18,697 bases of DNA from NCBI GenBank assembly GCA_934700615.1, contig CAKUXR010000037.1, forward strand, positions 1 through 18,697, written 5' to 3'. This stretch comes from an uncultured Bacteroidales bacterium. Its GTDB lineage: Bacteria; Bacteroidota; Bacteroidia; Bacteroidales; UBA932. The notes under the pieces were generated by a model. It worked only from the letters and a program-made list of their open reading frames with translations. It had not been told where the DNA came from and did no database searches. Positions 1 to 7,604 of this stretch are shown piece after piece (the stretch's first letter is position 1; every line of letters begins with the position of its first letter). The position numbers and the translations under genes were made by a program.

Positions 1-1107
1 TTGAACGGGAAATATAAGCCCATGCCAGTGCGCAGGGTGGAAATCCCGAAAGACAATGGCAAGACGCGCAAACTGGGTATACCGACCCTGGTGGACCGCG
101 TCATCCAACAGAGTATAGCGCAAGTGCTTACGCCAATGTATGAGCCGCAGTTCAGTGAGGGGAGCTATGGCTTCCGACCGAACCGCAGTGCACAGGGGGC
201 GTTGAAACAAGCGCAGAGGATACTCGACGAAGGTTATGAATATGCCGTAGGCATAGACTTGGAACGCTTCTTTGACACCGTAAACCAGAGTTACCTGATA
301 GAGTTGCTCTCACACACCATAAAGGACGGCAGGGTCATAAGCCTGATACACAAATACCTCTATGCTGGCGTGATGGTGAACGGAGTATATCAGCCGACAA
401 CGGAGGGAACGCCGCAAGGAGGTCCGCTCAGTCCGCTGTTGAGCAACATCGTGCTCAACGAACTGGACAAGGAGCTGGAACGCCGCGGTCATCCGTTCGT
501 GCGTTACGCAGATGACAGCCTAATCTTCTGCAAAAGCAAGAGAGGTGCGGAACGCGTATGCGAAGGCCTGACCAAGTTCATCGAGAAGAAACTCCACCTG
601 AAAGTAAACCTCGACAAGACGGAAGTCGGCTATGTCCGTGGGATGAAGTACCTAGGACATACCTTCTACAAGACTGGAGAGGGATGAAGGTTGAGTGTCC
701 ATTCCAAGAGCCTGCTCAAACTGAAAGCAAAACTCAAGATGCTAACGGGCAGGAGCAACGGGATGGGATATGAACGCAGGAAGGTCGCGCTACACCAAGT
801 CATACGCGGATGGGTATCATACTTCAAATATGCAGATGCGAAAACATCACTGACAACCATTGACCAATGGTTGCGCAGGCGGATACGTATGTGCATATGG
901 AAAAGTTGGAAGAAGCCCAAGACGAGGGTAAAGAATCTTATCCGATGTGGCATCAAGCCATATTGGGCAAGAATCTACGGCAACAGCAGCAAGGGATATT
1001 GGGCAAATGCGGAAGGTATAATGCACCACGCCGCAACGAATGAAAAACTCCGTGCCGCCGGTTATCCTTGTTTGATGGACTACTATGTCAGATTGCACGT
1101 AAGATAA
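1..1107 (+). pseudogene. ltrA-like: Group II intron reverse transcriptase/maturase, 5'-partial, interrupted by an in-frame TGA
   Basis: The frame encodes an intron reverse transcriptase and maturase, which copies spliced intron RNA and aids splicing. The fingers/palm part shows RRVEIPK, LGIPTLVDRVIQQ, SYGFRPNRSA, a GIDLERFFDT block, the TPQGGPLSPLLSN block and the catalytic YADD motif (bases 505-516). A TGA at 685-687 stops this frame. Reading continues in the same phase with RLSVHSKSLLKLK and the group II maturase domain X (RRRIRMCIWKSWKKPKTR, KGYWANAEG, LLDYY-like MDYY) to TAA at 1105-1107. There is no HNH endonuclease tail. Relatives normally carry tryptophan or another residue before the RLSVHPKS-type motif, so a single TGG-to-TGA change would explain the break. 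A sequencing error or stop readthrough cannot be excluded. The protein starts before base 1. Confidence 0.9.
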
Positions 1108-1110
1108 AGA

Positions 1111-1200
1111 ACCGCCGTATGCGGAACCGCACGTACGGTGGTGTGAGAGGTCGGAAAACGAAAGTAGGAAGAAAACTACTTCGTTTTCCTCCTACTCGAT
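1111..1200 (+). ncRNA. Group II intron domains V and VI
   Basis: Domain V is the hairpin at 1111-1142, with ACCGCCGT pairing ACGGTGGT (one G-U) and a small AACC-type tip closed by GCGG/CCGC. This is the catalytic core of the ribozyme. Domain VI follows. GAGAGG (1145-1150) pairs CCTCTC (1191-1197) except for one bulged adenosine, A1194. Then GGAAAACG (1153-1160) pairs CGTTTTCC (1182-1189), and AAGTAG (1162-1167) pairs CTACTT (1176-1181). The bulged A is the seventh base from the 3' end, exactly where the branch-point adenosine of group II introns sits. The RNA part therefore appears competent even though the encoded protein is broken. Confidence 0.85.
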
Positions 1201-1255
1201 TATGAACAAATCTGAATATCGTTCACTAATAAAACAGCATAAAGATGAAACATGA
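1201..1255 (+). pseudogene. 3' exon: C-terminal 17 codons of an intron-interrupted gene, probably AraC-family
   Basis: Directly after the intron end an open frame reads MNKSEYRSLIKQHKDET and stops at TGA 1253-1255. The MNKSEYR part matches the end of AraC/XylS helix-turn-helix domains, which usually finish with a G-x-[ST]-P-x-EYR block. I infer that the intron sits inside the last codons of an AraC-type regulator whose main part lies left of the window. Its stop overlaps the first methyltransferase start (ATG 1245) by 11 bases, so regulator and operon would be translationally coupled after splicing. YbtA, the regulator of the yersiniabactin genes, is also AraC-type. The assignment rests on a very short stretch and could be chance. 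Confidence 0.45.
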
Positions 1256-2060
1256 GTTTAAGAACATCGTGGCGGAAACACTGCTTATTCCGCTATACAT
1301 GAGAGCCAAAGAAAGCCGCCGGGACAATCCCATCTTGTATGACAAGGCAGCGGAACGGCTGGCGGACAGTCTGGAATACGATTACTCCCAATTCGATGGA
1401 GCAAAGCTGAGCGAAGTGGGATGCGTGGTGCGCGGATGGTATTTCGACCGTGCCGTGCGGCGGTTTATTGAAGCGCATTCCCGTCCGGTTGTGGTCAATG
1501 TTGGATGTGGGTTGGATACCCGTTTCCAGCGTATCGGGGACGGGAAAGCGGTCCTTTACGACCTTGACTTGCCGGAGGTCATCACCCTGCGCCGGGAATT
1601 GATACCCGAACAGCCGGGCAATGTCTATATCGCGGCGTCCTTGCTGGAAACCGACTGGATGGACGACCTGCGCCGGAAGCATCCCGACGGGGAATTTATC
1701 TTCATCGTGGAGGGCGTGCTGATGTATTTTTACGAGAAACAAGTGAGAACATTCCTGCATCACGTGGCGAGCCGCTTCGGAGGAGGCGAACTGTGGTTTG
1801 ACGTATGCGGCACGATGATGAGCCGGCACGGAGTGAAGCCCGATTCCCTACGCAAACACGAGGCTCAAATCCGTTCCGGGCTGAGCGATGGGCATTTAGT
1901 AGAACAATGGGAGCCAACCTTACAACTCATCGAACAAGCCAACTACATGAAGTTTTTCCGTCCGCGCTGGGGATTCTTCTTCGGACAGATATTGGGGAGA
2001 ATGACGCGGCTGTGCTATAAGTTCAGTTCGTTGCTTGGGTATAGAATCATTTCAAAATAA
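1245..2060 (+). CDS. LCMT/TcmP-family class I SAM-dependent methyltransferase
   Basis: This is a 271-residue S-adenosylmethionine-dependent methyltransferase of the leucine carboxyl methyltransferase (PPM1/TcmP) family, which O-methylates carboxyl groups of small molecules or peptides. SAM motif I is VVVNVGCGLDTRFQR at about residues 83-97. The motif II acidic region is YDLDLPEV at 105-112, and the family block FIVEGVLMYF lies at about 153-162. There is no signal peptide or membrane segment. It is the first complete gene of a tight plus-strand operon, and its stop lies 10 bases before the ABC transporter start. It may methylate a metallophore or peptide that the transporters carry, or protect against it. 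That role is inferred from neighbours only. The ATG at 1245 is the natural start. Confidence 0.85.
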   Translation: MKHEFKNIVAETLLIPLYMRAKESRRDNPILYDKAAERLADSLEYDYSQFDGAKLSEVGCVVRGWYFDRAVRRFIEAHSRPVVVNVGCGLDTRFQRIGDGKAVLYDLDLPEVITLRRELIPEQPGNVYIAASLLETDWMDDLRRKHPDGEFIFIVEGVLMYFYEKQVRTFLHHVASRFGGGELWFDVCGTMMSRHGVKPDSLRKHEAQIRSGLSDGHLVEQWEPTLQLIEQANYMKFFRPRWGFFFGQILGRMTRLCYKFSSLLGYRIISK

Positions 2061-2070
2061 CGTAATAACA

Positions 2071-3873
2071 ATGGAGAAGTCAAAAAAGAAAGAAGGTTTG
2101 TCCCGACTGTTCGAGATAGCGGGACAAAGGAAAGGTCTGCTTATATTGGCAGGTCTGCTGTCGGCTGGCAGCGCAGTATGTATGCTTGTGCCTTATTGGG
2201 CCGTTTATGAAATCTTAAAAGAGCTGTTATCTCATGGCGTAAACCCTGCCGCTTCGGACGGAACGTATATGATGCGCTGGGGATGGATAGCCTTCGGGGG
2301 GCTTGTTGGCGGATTGGTATTGCTGTACGCAGCCCTGATGTTCTCCCATGTGGCTGCTTTCCGCATCCTGTATGGGTTGCGTGTCCGCCTGTCCGAGCAT
2401 ATCGGGAAACTTCCTTTGGGATATTTGAACAACACTTCCACGGGAGCCATCAAGAAAACGATGGACCAGAACATCGAAAAGATAGAAGGTTTCATCGCCC
2501 ACACCATCCCGGATTTGGTCAATGTAGTGGCTACGGTGGCGGTGATGCTGGTCATCTTTTTCTCTTTGGATGTGTGGCTGACGGTGGTCTGTCTGGTGGT
2601 CGTGGTGATTAGCCTTTTCCTGCAATTCTCCAACTTCATGGGGAAACGGGCAAGGGAGTTCATGGCTATCTATTACGATGCACAGGAAAAAATGAGCGCA
2701 TCCGCCGTGCAATATGTACGTGGAATGCCCGTGGTCAAGATTTTCGGGCAAAGTGTCCGCTCGTTCCGCCAGTTCAATGCCGAGATTCAGGCATACAAGA
2801 CATTCGCCTTGAAATGTTGTGACACGTATCAGAACGGGATGATAGCGTTTACCGTCTTGCTCAATTCGATGGTGACGTTCATCCTACCGATGGGCATCTT
2901 GCTAATGCAGGCCAGTCCGCAATCGCTTTCATTGGCTGTGGTGTGGCTGTTCTTTATCATCATGGGGCCGGGTATGGTTTCACCTGTTTACAAACTGACC
3001 TTTTTAGGAGGCAACACACGCGACATCAACGAAGGGGTAAACCGTATTGACCGCATATTGGAAAAGAAGCCTGTGCCGGAGCCGGAACATCCGCAAGTGC
3101 CGACCGCTTACGATGTGGAGTTTCGTCATGTGTCATTTTCCTACGAAAACACGGAACAGGGAACACGGACGGAAGCCCTGCGTGATGTCTGTTTCATAGC
3201 TCCGCAGGGAAAGATAACCGCCCTTGTCGGCCCGTCGGGAAGCGGCAAATCAACGGTTGCCAACCTGATACCCCGGTTCTGGGATGTGGAGCGAGGGGAA
3301 ATCTGCATAGGTGGTGTGGATATACGCCGGATAGCTACCGCAAAGCTGATGGACATGGTTTCATTCGTGTTTCAAGACACTTTTCTTTTCTACGATACGC
3401 TGTATGAGAACATCGCCGTCGGTTCTCCTGATGCAACAAAAGAAAAGGTGATAGCCGCTGCGAAAGCTGCCCAATGCCATGACTTCATAGAGCGTCTGCC
3501 GCAAGGCTACGAAACACGTATAGGCGACAAAGGGGTGTTCTTGTCCGGCGGCGAAGCCCAACGGATATGTGTGGCCCGTGCCATATTGAAGAATGCGCCG
3601 ATACTGGTACTGGACGAAGCGACAGCTTTCGCCGACCCTGAAAACGAGCATAAAATGCAGATGGCTTTGCAGTCGCTGATAAAGGACAAGACGGTCATCG
3701 TGATTGCCCATCGCCTTTCGTCCGTCATTTCCGCTCATCAGATTGTCGTTTTGAAAGAAGGGCGCATCGTGCAGTGCGGAAAGCATGAACAACTGTCCGT
3801 GACAGAGGGCATATATAAAAATATGTGGGATGCCTATACGAGCGCATACCATTGGACGTTGAACAAAAACTAA
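2071..3873 (+). CDS. ABC half-transporter (membrane domain fused to ATPase), IrtA/YbtP-like
   Basis: This is a 600-residue half-transporter. The N-terminal type IV exporter-fold membrane domain has about six helices over residues 20-290. The C-terminal ATPase has Walker A GPSGSGKST at 387-395, a Q-loop in VSFVFQD, signature LSGGEAQR from 491, Walker B ILVLDE ending at E516, a switch histidine at H547 (IAHR) and a D-loop written TAFADPENE instead of the common TASLD. The AFADPENE wording and signature LSGGE recall siderophore transporters of the IrtA/IrtB and YbtP/YbtQ group, which have this exporter fold but import ferric siderophores. The frame opens at a TTG at 2035 overlapping the preceding gene. 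ATG 2071 is preferred because it lies 10 bases after that gene's stop. The likely partner is the half-transporter at 4515. The substrate is unknown. Confidence 0.85.
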   Translation: MEKSKKKEGLSRLFEIAGQRKGLLILAGLLSAGSAVCMLVPYWAVYEILKELLSHGVNPAASDGTYMMRWGWIAFGGLVGGLVLLYAALMFSHVAAFRILYGLRVRLSEHIGKLPLGYLNNTSTGAIKKTMDQNIEKIEGFIAHTIPDLVNVVATVAVMLVIFFSLDVWLTVVCLVVVVISLFLQFSNFMGKRAREFMAIYYDAQEKMSASAVQYVRGMPVVKIFGQSVRSFRQFNAEIQAYKTFALKCCDTYQNGMIAFTVLLNSMVTFILPMGILLMQASPQSLSLAVVWLFFIIMGPGMVSPVYKLTFLGGNTRDINEGVNRIDRILEKKPVPEPEHPQVPTAYDVEFRHVSFSYENTEQGTRTEALRDVCFIAPQGKITALVGPSGSGKSTVANLIPRFWDVERGEICIGGVDIRRIATAKLMDMVSFVFQDTFLFYDTLYENIAVGSPDATKEKVIAAAKAAQCHDFIERLPQGYETRIGDKGVFLSGGEAQRICVARAILKNAPILVLDEATAFADPENEHKMQMALQSLIKDKTVIVIAHRLSSVISAHQIVVLKEGRIVQCGKHEQLSVTEGIYKNMWDAYTSAYHWTLNKN

Positions 3874-3880
3874 AAGCAAT

Positions 3881-4501
3881 ATGAGAAAAAAGAATTTCTT
3901 AAACAAGGTCTTGCAAAACACAAGCTGTCCGCAAGGATTCTGGGGACGGATGATTTTGCGGGGAATGAATTGTTTTCATGCATCTTTGGCTAATCGTGGC
4001 ATGATGCAATTGGAATGGCAGCCTGAATGGAATGTGCTTGATATAGGCTGTGGCGGTGGTGCGAATTTGAAACGTCTATTGAATTTATGTCCGAAGGGAA
4101 ACATCTACGGCATAGACCTGTCAGAAGAAAGTGTCTCATTCGCCCAAAAGTACAATGCAAAAGACTTGGATAAAAGATGTTTCATACAACAAGGAGATGT
4201 CTGTTCCTTGCCTTATAAAGAAGGAGCGTTTGACGCTGTAACAGCTTTTGAAACAGTCTATTTCTGGTCGCCTATAAACAAGGCGTTGTCTGAGGTGGCA
4301 CGTGTACTCCGAAAGGGAGGCTGTTTTCTTATCAGTCTGGAAGCGAGCGACCCCGAACTTGGGAAAATGTGGACGGAACGGATAGACGGAATGGTGGTTT
4401 ATACTCCGGCAGAATTGGAAGAACGGTTGTATGAAGCCGGATTCTCATCTATCAGAACAATCCGTAAGAAGGGAGAAATACATATTATAGCACATAAATG
4501 A
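3881..4501 (+). CDS. Class I SAM-dependent methyltransferase, Methyltransf_11 type
   Basis: This 206-residue protein is a second methyltransferase, unrelated in subfamily to the one at 1245. SAM motif I is NVLDIGCGGGANL at about residues 51-63. The ribose-binding acidic segment GIDLSEESV follows, then GDVCSLPYKEGAFDAV and a post-motif ARVLRKGGCFLI. It starts 7 bases after the stop of the first ABC gene and ends 13 bases before the second, so it is clearly co-transcribed. Its substrate cannot be read from sequence. A methyltransferase between two half-transporters suggests modification of the transported compound or of its biosynthetic intermediate. Base composition is more AT-rich than in the two ABC genes, which may mean a separate origin. 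Confidence 0.82.
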   Translation: MRKKNFLNKVLQNTSCPQGFWGRMILRGMNCFHASLANRGMMQLEWQPEWNVLDIGCGGGANLKRLLNLCPKGNIYGIDLSEESVSFAQKYNAKDLDKRCFIQQGDVCSLPYKEGAFDAVTAFETVYFWSPINKALSEVARVLRKGGCFLISLEASDPELGKMWTERIDGMVVYTPAELEERLYEAGFSSIRTIRKKGEIHIIAHK

Positions 4502-4514
4502 AAGAATTTAGAAT

Positions 4515-6245
4515 ATGAATGCAATCAAAAACATAACAATAGGTCATACTGAACGGCTTTACACGCCTGTGTGTTACACCATGCTTGCCAATTTGGTCAA
4601 TATCGTGCCGTTTTGCCTTTCCATAGAGGCAATACGCATTATTTTCAATGCATTTGACGGGAGCGGACAACCGCTCGACACGACCCGCTTGTGGTGGATA
4701 TTCGGCGTTATGGTTGTTTATATGCTGGTCATGGCTTTGGTGGAACGGGCATCTTACCGTGCCAATTTTTGTGGAGCATACGAAATGAGTGCTTCGGGAC
4801 GCTTGTCGCTGGCAGAACACCTGCGGAAACTTTCATTGGGTTTCTTGTCAAGGCGCGACCCCGGCGACTTGTCCTCCATGCTTGTTTCGGACTTCATGAT
4901 GGCGGAAACGGGAATTTCGCATCATCTGCCCCAACTGATGGGTGCGGTGGTGATGCCCGTATTGGCTTTTGCCTCGTTGGTATGGATTGACTGGAGGATG
5001 GCGGTCAGCATGTTTGCCGCCTTGCCGCTTGCCTTGCTCGTCCTTTGGGCAAGCACAAAGGCGCAGCGGAGCCTGAGCGGCAGGCAAATCCAGGCGAAAA
5101 TCAATGCGGGCAACCGATTGGAAGAATACTTGCAGGGCATCCGGGTGATGAAAGCCTACAATCTGTTGGGCGACCGTTTCATCCGGCTGCGCGATGCCTT
5201 TGCCGAGCTTCGCCGTGCCTGCATCCGTCAGGAAGCCCTGTTAGGCCCGTTCGTCCTGTTGAGCATCACGTTGGTACGTGCCGGGCTGACCCTGATGGTG
5301 CTGTGCGGAACTTATCTTTTGCTGGGAGGGAAACTTTCCATCCTTGTATTTGTTTTGTTTCTCGTAGTTGGTTCCCGTGTGTTCGACCCGCTGACTTCTG
5401 CCCTGACCAATTTCACCGAGTTCCGATACTTTTCCATTGCAGGAGGACGTATCCTTTCCTTAATGAACGAGCCGGAAATGAAAGGAGAACGGCAATCCCC
5501 GGCGGCAGGCGACATCCGGTTTGAGCATGTATCGTTTGCCTATCAGGACAAGGAAGTGCTGCATGATATAACCGTCACGCTCCCCAAAAACTCCTTGACG
5601 GCTCTTGTAGGCCCTTCTGGCAGTGGGAAAAGCACCGTGATGAAACTTTGCGCCCGTTTCTACGACCCGCAGCAGGGACGCATCTTCTTTGGCGGTATGC
5701 CGATGGACGAAATAGCCCCCGAAAGCCTGATGAGCCACATCTCTATGGTATTCCAGGATGTCTATCTGTTTCAAGACACCCTGCGCAACAACATCCGTTT
5801 CGGCAAGGCGGATGCAACGGACGAGGAAATCATTGACGCCGCCAAGAAAGCCTGTTGCCACGATTTCATCATGCGCTTGCCGCAGGGCTACGACACGATG
5901 GTTGGTGAAGGAGGCTGTACTTTATCCGGAGGCGAGAAGCAGCGCATATCCATTGCCCGTGCCATGCTGAAAGACGCACAAGTCATCCTGCTGGACGAAG
6001 CTACCGCCTCGCTCGACCCAGAAAATGAAGTGGAGGTGCAGAAAGCCATCGACTCTTTGATTAAAGGACGCACTGTCATTGCCATTGCTCACAGGCTCAA
6101 AACAATCAAGGATGCCGATCGGATAATCGTCTTGGACAATGGGCGGATAAAGGAGGAGGGCACACACGATGAGCTTGTCCGAAAAGAAGGGCTATATGCC
6201 CATTTGTGGAATATACAGGAAAATATTTCGGGGTGGAAACTGTAG
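4515..6245 (+). CDS. ABC half-transporter (membrane domain fused to ATPase), IrtB/YbtQ-like
   Basis: This is a 576-residue half-transporter with about six N-terminal helices (residues 20-300) and an ATPase with Walker A GPSGSGKST from 366. Other ATPase motifs are the Q-loop ISMVFQD, signature LSGGEKQR from 470, Walker B VILLDE with D494/E495, D-loop TASLDPENE and switch histidine H526 (IAHR). All catalytic residues are present, as in the partner at 2071, so a heterodimer with two working sites is likely. The pair resembles IrtA/IrtB and YbtP/YbtQ, inner-membrane importers of ferric siderophores. Export of a small molecule is the alternative. It is the last gene of the methyltransferase/ABC operon. 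No convincing terminator follows in the 195 bases to the next frame. Confidence 0.85.
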   Translation: MNAIKNITIGHTERLYTPVCYTMLANLVNIVPFCLSIEAIRIIFNAFDGSGQPLDTTRLWWIFGVMVVYMLVMALVERASYRANFCGAYEMSASGRLSLAEHLRKLSLGFLSRRDPGDLSSMLVSDFMMAETGISHHLPQLMGAVVMPVLAFASLVWIDWRMAVSMFAALPLALLVLWASTKAQRSLSGRQIQAKINAGNRLEEYLQGIRVMKAYNLLGDRFIRLRDAFAELRRACIRQEALLGPFVLLSITLVRAGLTLMVLCGTYLLLGGKLSILVFVLFLVVGSRVFDPLTSALTNFTEFRYFSIAGGRILSLMNEPEMKGERQSPAAGDIRFEHVSFAYQDKEVLHDITVTLPKNSLTALVGPSGSGKSTVMKLCARFYDPQQGRIFFGGMPMDEIAPESLMSHISMVFQDVYLFQDTLRNNIRFGKADATDEEIIDAAKKACCHDFIMRLPQGYDTMVGEGGCTLSGGEKQRISIARAMLKDAQVILLDEATASLDPENEVEVQKAIDSLIKGRTVIAIAHRLKTIKDADRIIVLDNGRIKEEGTHDELVRKEGLYAHLWNIQENISGWKL

Positions 6246-6440
6246 ATAAAGATGTGTTAAATTGCAAACTTCGTTACCATCACTTCTGTATTGAAAGTGC
6301 GGTGGCATTGGCTTACTGTATGAAGTCAGCATTATAATTGTCGGAAAATCTGAAAAGGAAACAATCACAATAGTATAGACATTTAATCAATTTCAAAATG
6401 AACAGATTAGAAAACTGTATTCTCTTTTTTTGGAAGAGAT

Positions 6441-7181
6441 TTGCATCATCGGCACATCACTGCCGAACAGGATGTGAGGAATGAACTTTTTGTATTGCTC
6501 GCTTCTGCGAGAGAAACCTATCTCCGGGATGTCATTGACAGCGGCAAACTTTATCGCCGCTTCGTGGACGACTTCATCAACAGTCACCGGTATATAGACT
6601 GTGATAATGTGGCCTGCCGGAATTGCCATGAGATGATTATCCATGTTGTCCGAAGCATTCTGTATGACTACCAAGATTATGTGCGGCAAATTTTCTCTGC
6701 AGGAGCATTCTCATTGGAGGATTGCATGGAAATGAAAAGGATGTATGACACATCTGAAATAAATAGCCCGGCATTTGCGTATGATGCGGATTCAATGGCG
6801 ACCGCAACTTCACTTTCATTCGAGTGTAATTTTTCAAAGGAACAGATGACAGGTATTGTGTCTTGTGCCAATACTTACCATCTGTTCTATGTTCCTACGG
6901 TTCGTATGGAGGATATGGAAGTTCTCTTTGCCTGCAAGGAGGGCTTCCGAATCCGTGTGAATAACATCCGCCATGTGGCCGTGCTTTTCGACGCGCTACT
7001 TGAAAGGTCATACATACAGGCGCACTGGAAGTCCGTTCTTGAAAGAGGTAGGTTTCTGGTTTCTAAGGATGGCAAACGGTTCGTGACCACTTCAAGCCTG
7101 TCAACTGCCCTGTCTGCGGCAAGAATCCGACCTACATCTGTTGTTTATGCTATCAGGACAATGATAGGCCAACTTCCATAA
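6441..7181 (+). CDS. Unrecognised protein with uncertain or frameshifted 5' end
   Basis: I do not recognise this 246-residue frame. It is soluble-looking, with no signal peptide or membrane segment. Visible features are a conserved-looking N-terminal ARETYLRDVIDSGKLYRRF segment, a CDNVACRNCHE cysteine cluster that could bind metal, and a C-terminal DNA-binding-like ending (RFVTTSSLSTALSAAR). The frame can only begin at TTG 6441, because an in-frame TAG lies at 6408. A better start, ATG 6398, lies in another phase and reads MNRLENCILFFWKR. Removing one T from the seven-T run at 6425-6431 joins the two frames, so the gene may carry a 1-bp insertion. It sits between the transporter operon and an annealing protein, which suggests mobile-element cargo or maintenance. 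Function is not assigned. Confidence 0.55.
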   Translation: MHHRHITAEQDVRNELFVLLASARETYLRDVIDSGKLYRRFVDDFINSHRYIDCDNVACRNCHEMIIHVVRSILYDYQDYVRQIFSAGAFSLEDCMEMKRMYDTSEINSPAFAYDADSMATATSLSFECNFSKEQMTGIVSCANTYHLFYVPTVRMEDMEVLFACKEGFRIRVNNIRHVAVLFDALLERSYIQAHWKSVLERGRFLVSKDGKRFVTTSSLSTALSAARIRPTSVVYAIRTMIGQLP

Positions 7182-7208
7182 CAATAATATTCCTATAATT
7201 TGAAAAGG

Positions 7209-7236
7209 TCGTCCATGGTGACCTCACTGTGGACGA
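7209..7236 (+). terminator. Possible terminator after the 6441-7181 gene
   Basis: TCGTCCA (7209-7215) pairs perfectly with TGGACGA (7230-7236) across a 14-base loop. The T-rich stretch TACTTTTATGTTTT follows. It lies 28 bases after the stop codon. The stem is only 7 bp and the T-run is broken, so strength is uncertain. Confidence 0.4.
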
Positions 7237-7285
7237 TACTTTTATGTTTTCCGTCCACCACGCAGTACTCCTTGATTTTTTCCAA

Positions 7286-7299
7286 TAACAATGTTGTTA
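7286..7299. promoter_or_regulatory. Small dyad, possible operator
   Basis: TAACAA and TTGTTA are perfect 6-bp inverted arms around a TG centre. The dyad sits 16 bases before the direct-repeat pair. It could be a repressor or excisionase-type binding site. Short AT-rich dyads also arise by chance. Confidence 0.25.
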
Positions 7300-7314
7300 A
7301 TAACAAAAATGAGC

Positions 7315-7365
7315 AATTTTGTCGGATAAGAGGCCTATTTTAGGGTAATTTTGTCGATTAAGAGG
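7315..7365 (+). repeat. Pair of 19-bp direct repeats, iteron/operator-like
   Basis: AATTTTGTCGGATAAGAGG (7315-7333) recurs as AATTTTGTCGATTAAGAGG (7347-7365). The copies match at 17 of 19 positions and start 32 bases apart, about three helical turns. Same-face spacing suits a cooperatively bound protein, such as a replication initiator, an excision factor or a regulator of the annealing-protein gene 240 bases downstream. No third copy is seen nearby. The binding protein is unknown. Confidence 0.65.
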
Positions 7366-7604
7366 ATTTTTTGTCCTTGTTCCCTTGTCAGTCCACCTGT
7401 TCTGCAAAGTTTGGACGCGTCCGTCCGGCGTCAAGGGACAGTTCCTTCGTTCCTGGAAACAGACACCCTGCGGGCATCGGTTTCCTTGAGCCGCCCTTGC
7501 CTTTCTCTTCCGTCCGTGTCCTTCCAAAGCATCACAGGCAGCCCGCCAAGGGAATGGAAAAACAATGCCTGAGGCAGAGAGTACAACTTAAAATCAACTG
7601 CAAT

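Larger units (their letters stand above)
1..1200 (+). mobile_element. Group II intron, 3' part, cut by the window edge
   Basis: This is the 3' portion of a group II intron: an intron-encoded reverse transcriptase frame (1-1107) followed by ribozyme domains V and VI. The intron end is placed at 1200 because domain VI closes there and the sequence ends in CTCGAT, a typical intron 3' end. The 5' end, domain I and the first roughly 60 codons of the encoded protein lie outside the window. The encoded protein has no endonuclease domain after the maturase domain, as in bacterial C/D-type introns. It carries an internal stop, so the copy is probably not autonomously mobile, although the ribozyme part visible here looks intact. 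It lies in the same orientation as the downstream operon. Confidence 0.88.
7182..7604. other. Gene-free regulatory-looking gap before the annealing protein
   Basis: These 423 bases hold no supportable gene. From left to right they contain a terminator-like hairpin (7209-7236), a small dyad TAACAA/TTGTTA (7286-7299), and two 19-bp direct repeats (7315-7333 and 7347-7365). A GC-richer 240-base leader precedes the next start. The frame of the next gene stays open through this leader back to 7371, but the translation there is low-complexity and cysteine/proline-rich, so it is unlikely to be coding. Confidence 0.6.

Noticed and set aside
2227..2751. Minus-strand histidine-rich ORFs opposite the first ABC gene
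   Set aside because: They mirror membrane-helix codons on the opposite strand. The ABC frame explains the region fully.
7315..7365. CRISPR array
   Set aside because: Only two repeat copies with a 13-base gap are present, and there are no cas genes. Direct operator-like repeats fit better.
7371..7604. N-terminal extension of the annealing-protein frame
   Set aside because: The frame is open back to 7371, but its translation is cysteine/proline-rich and low in conserved features. Family-like sequence starts at Met 7605.
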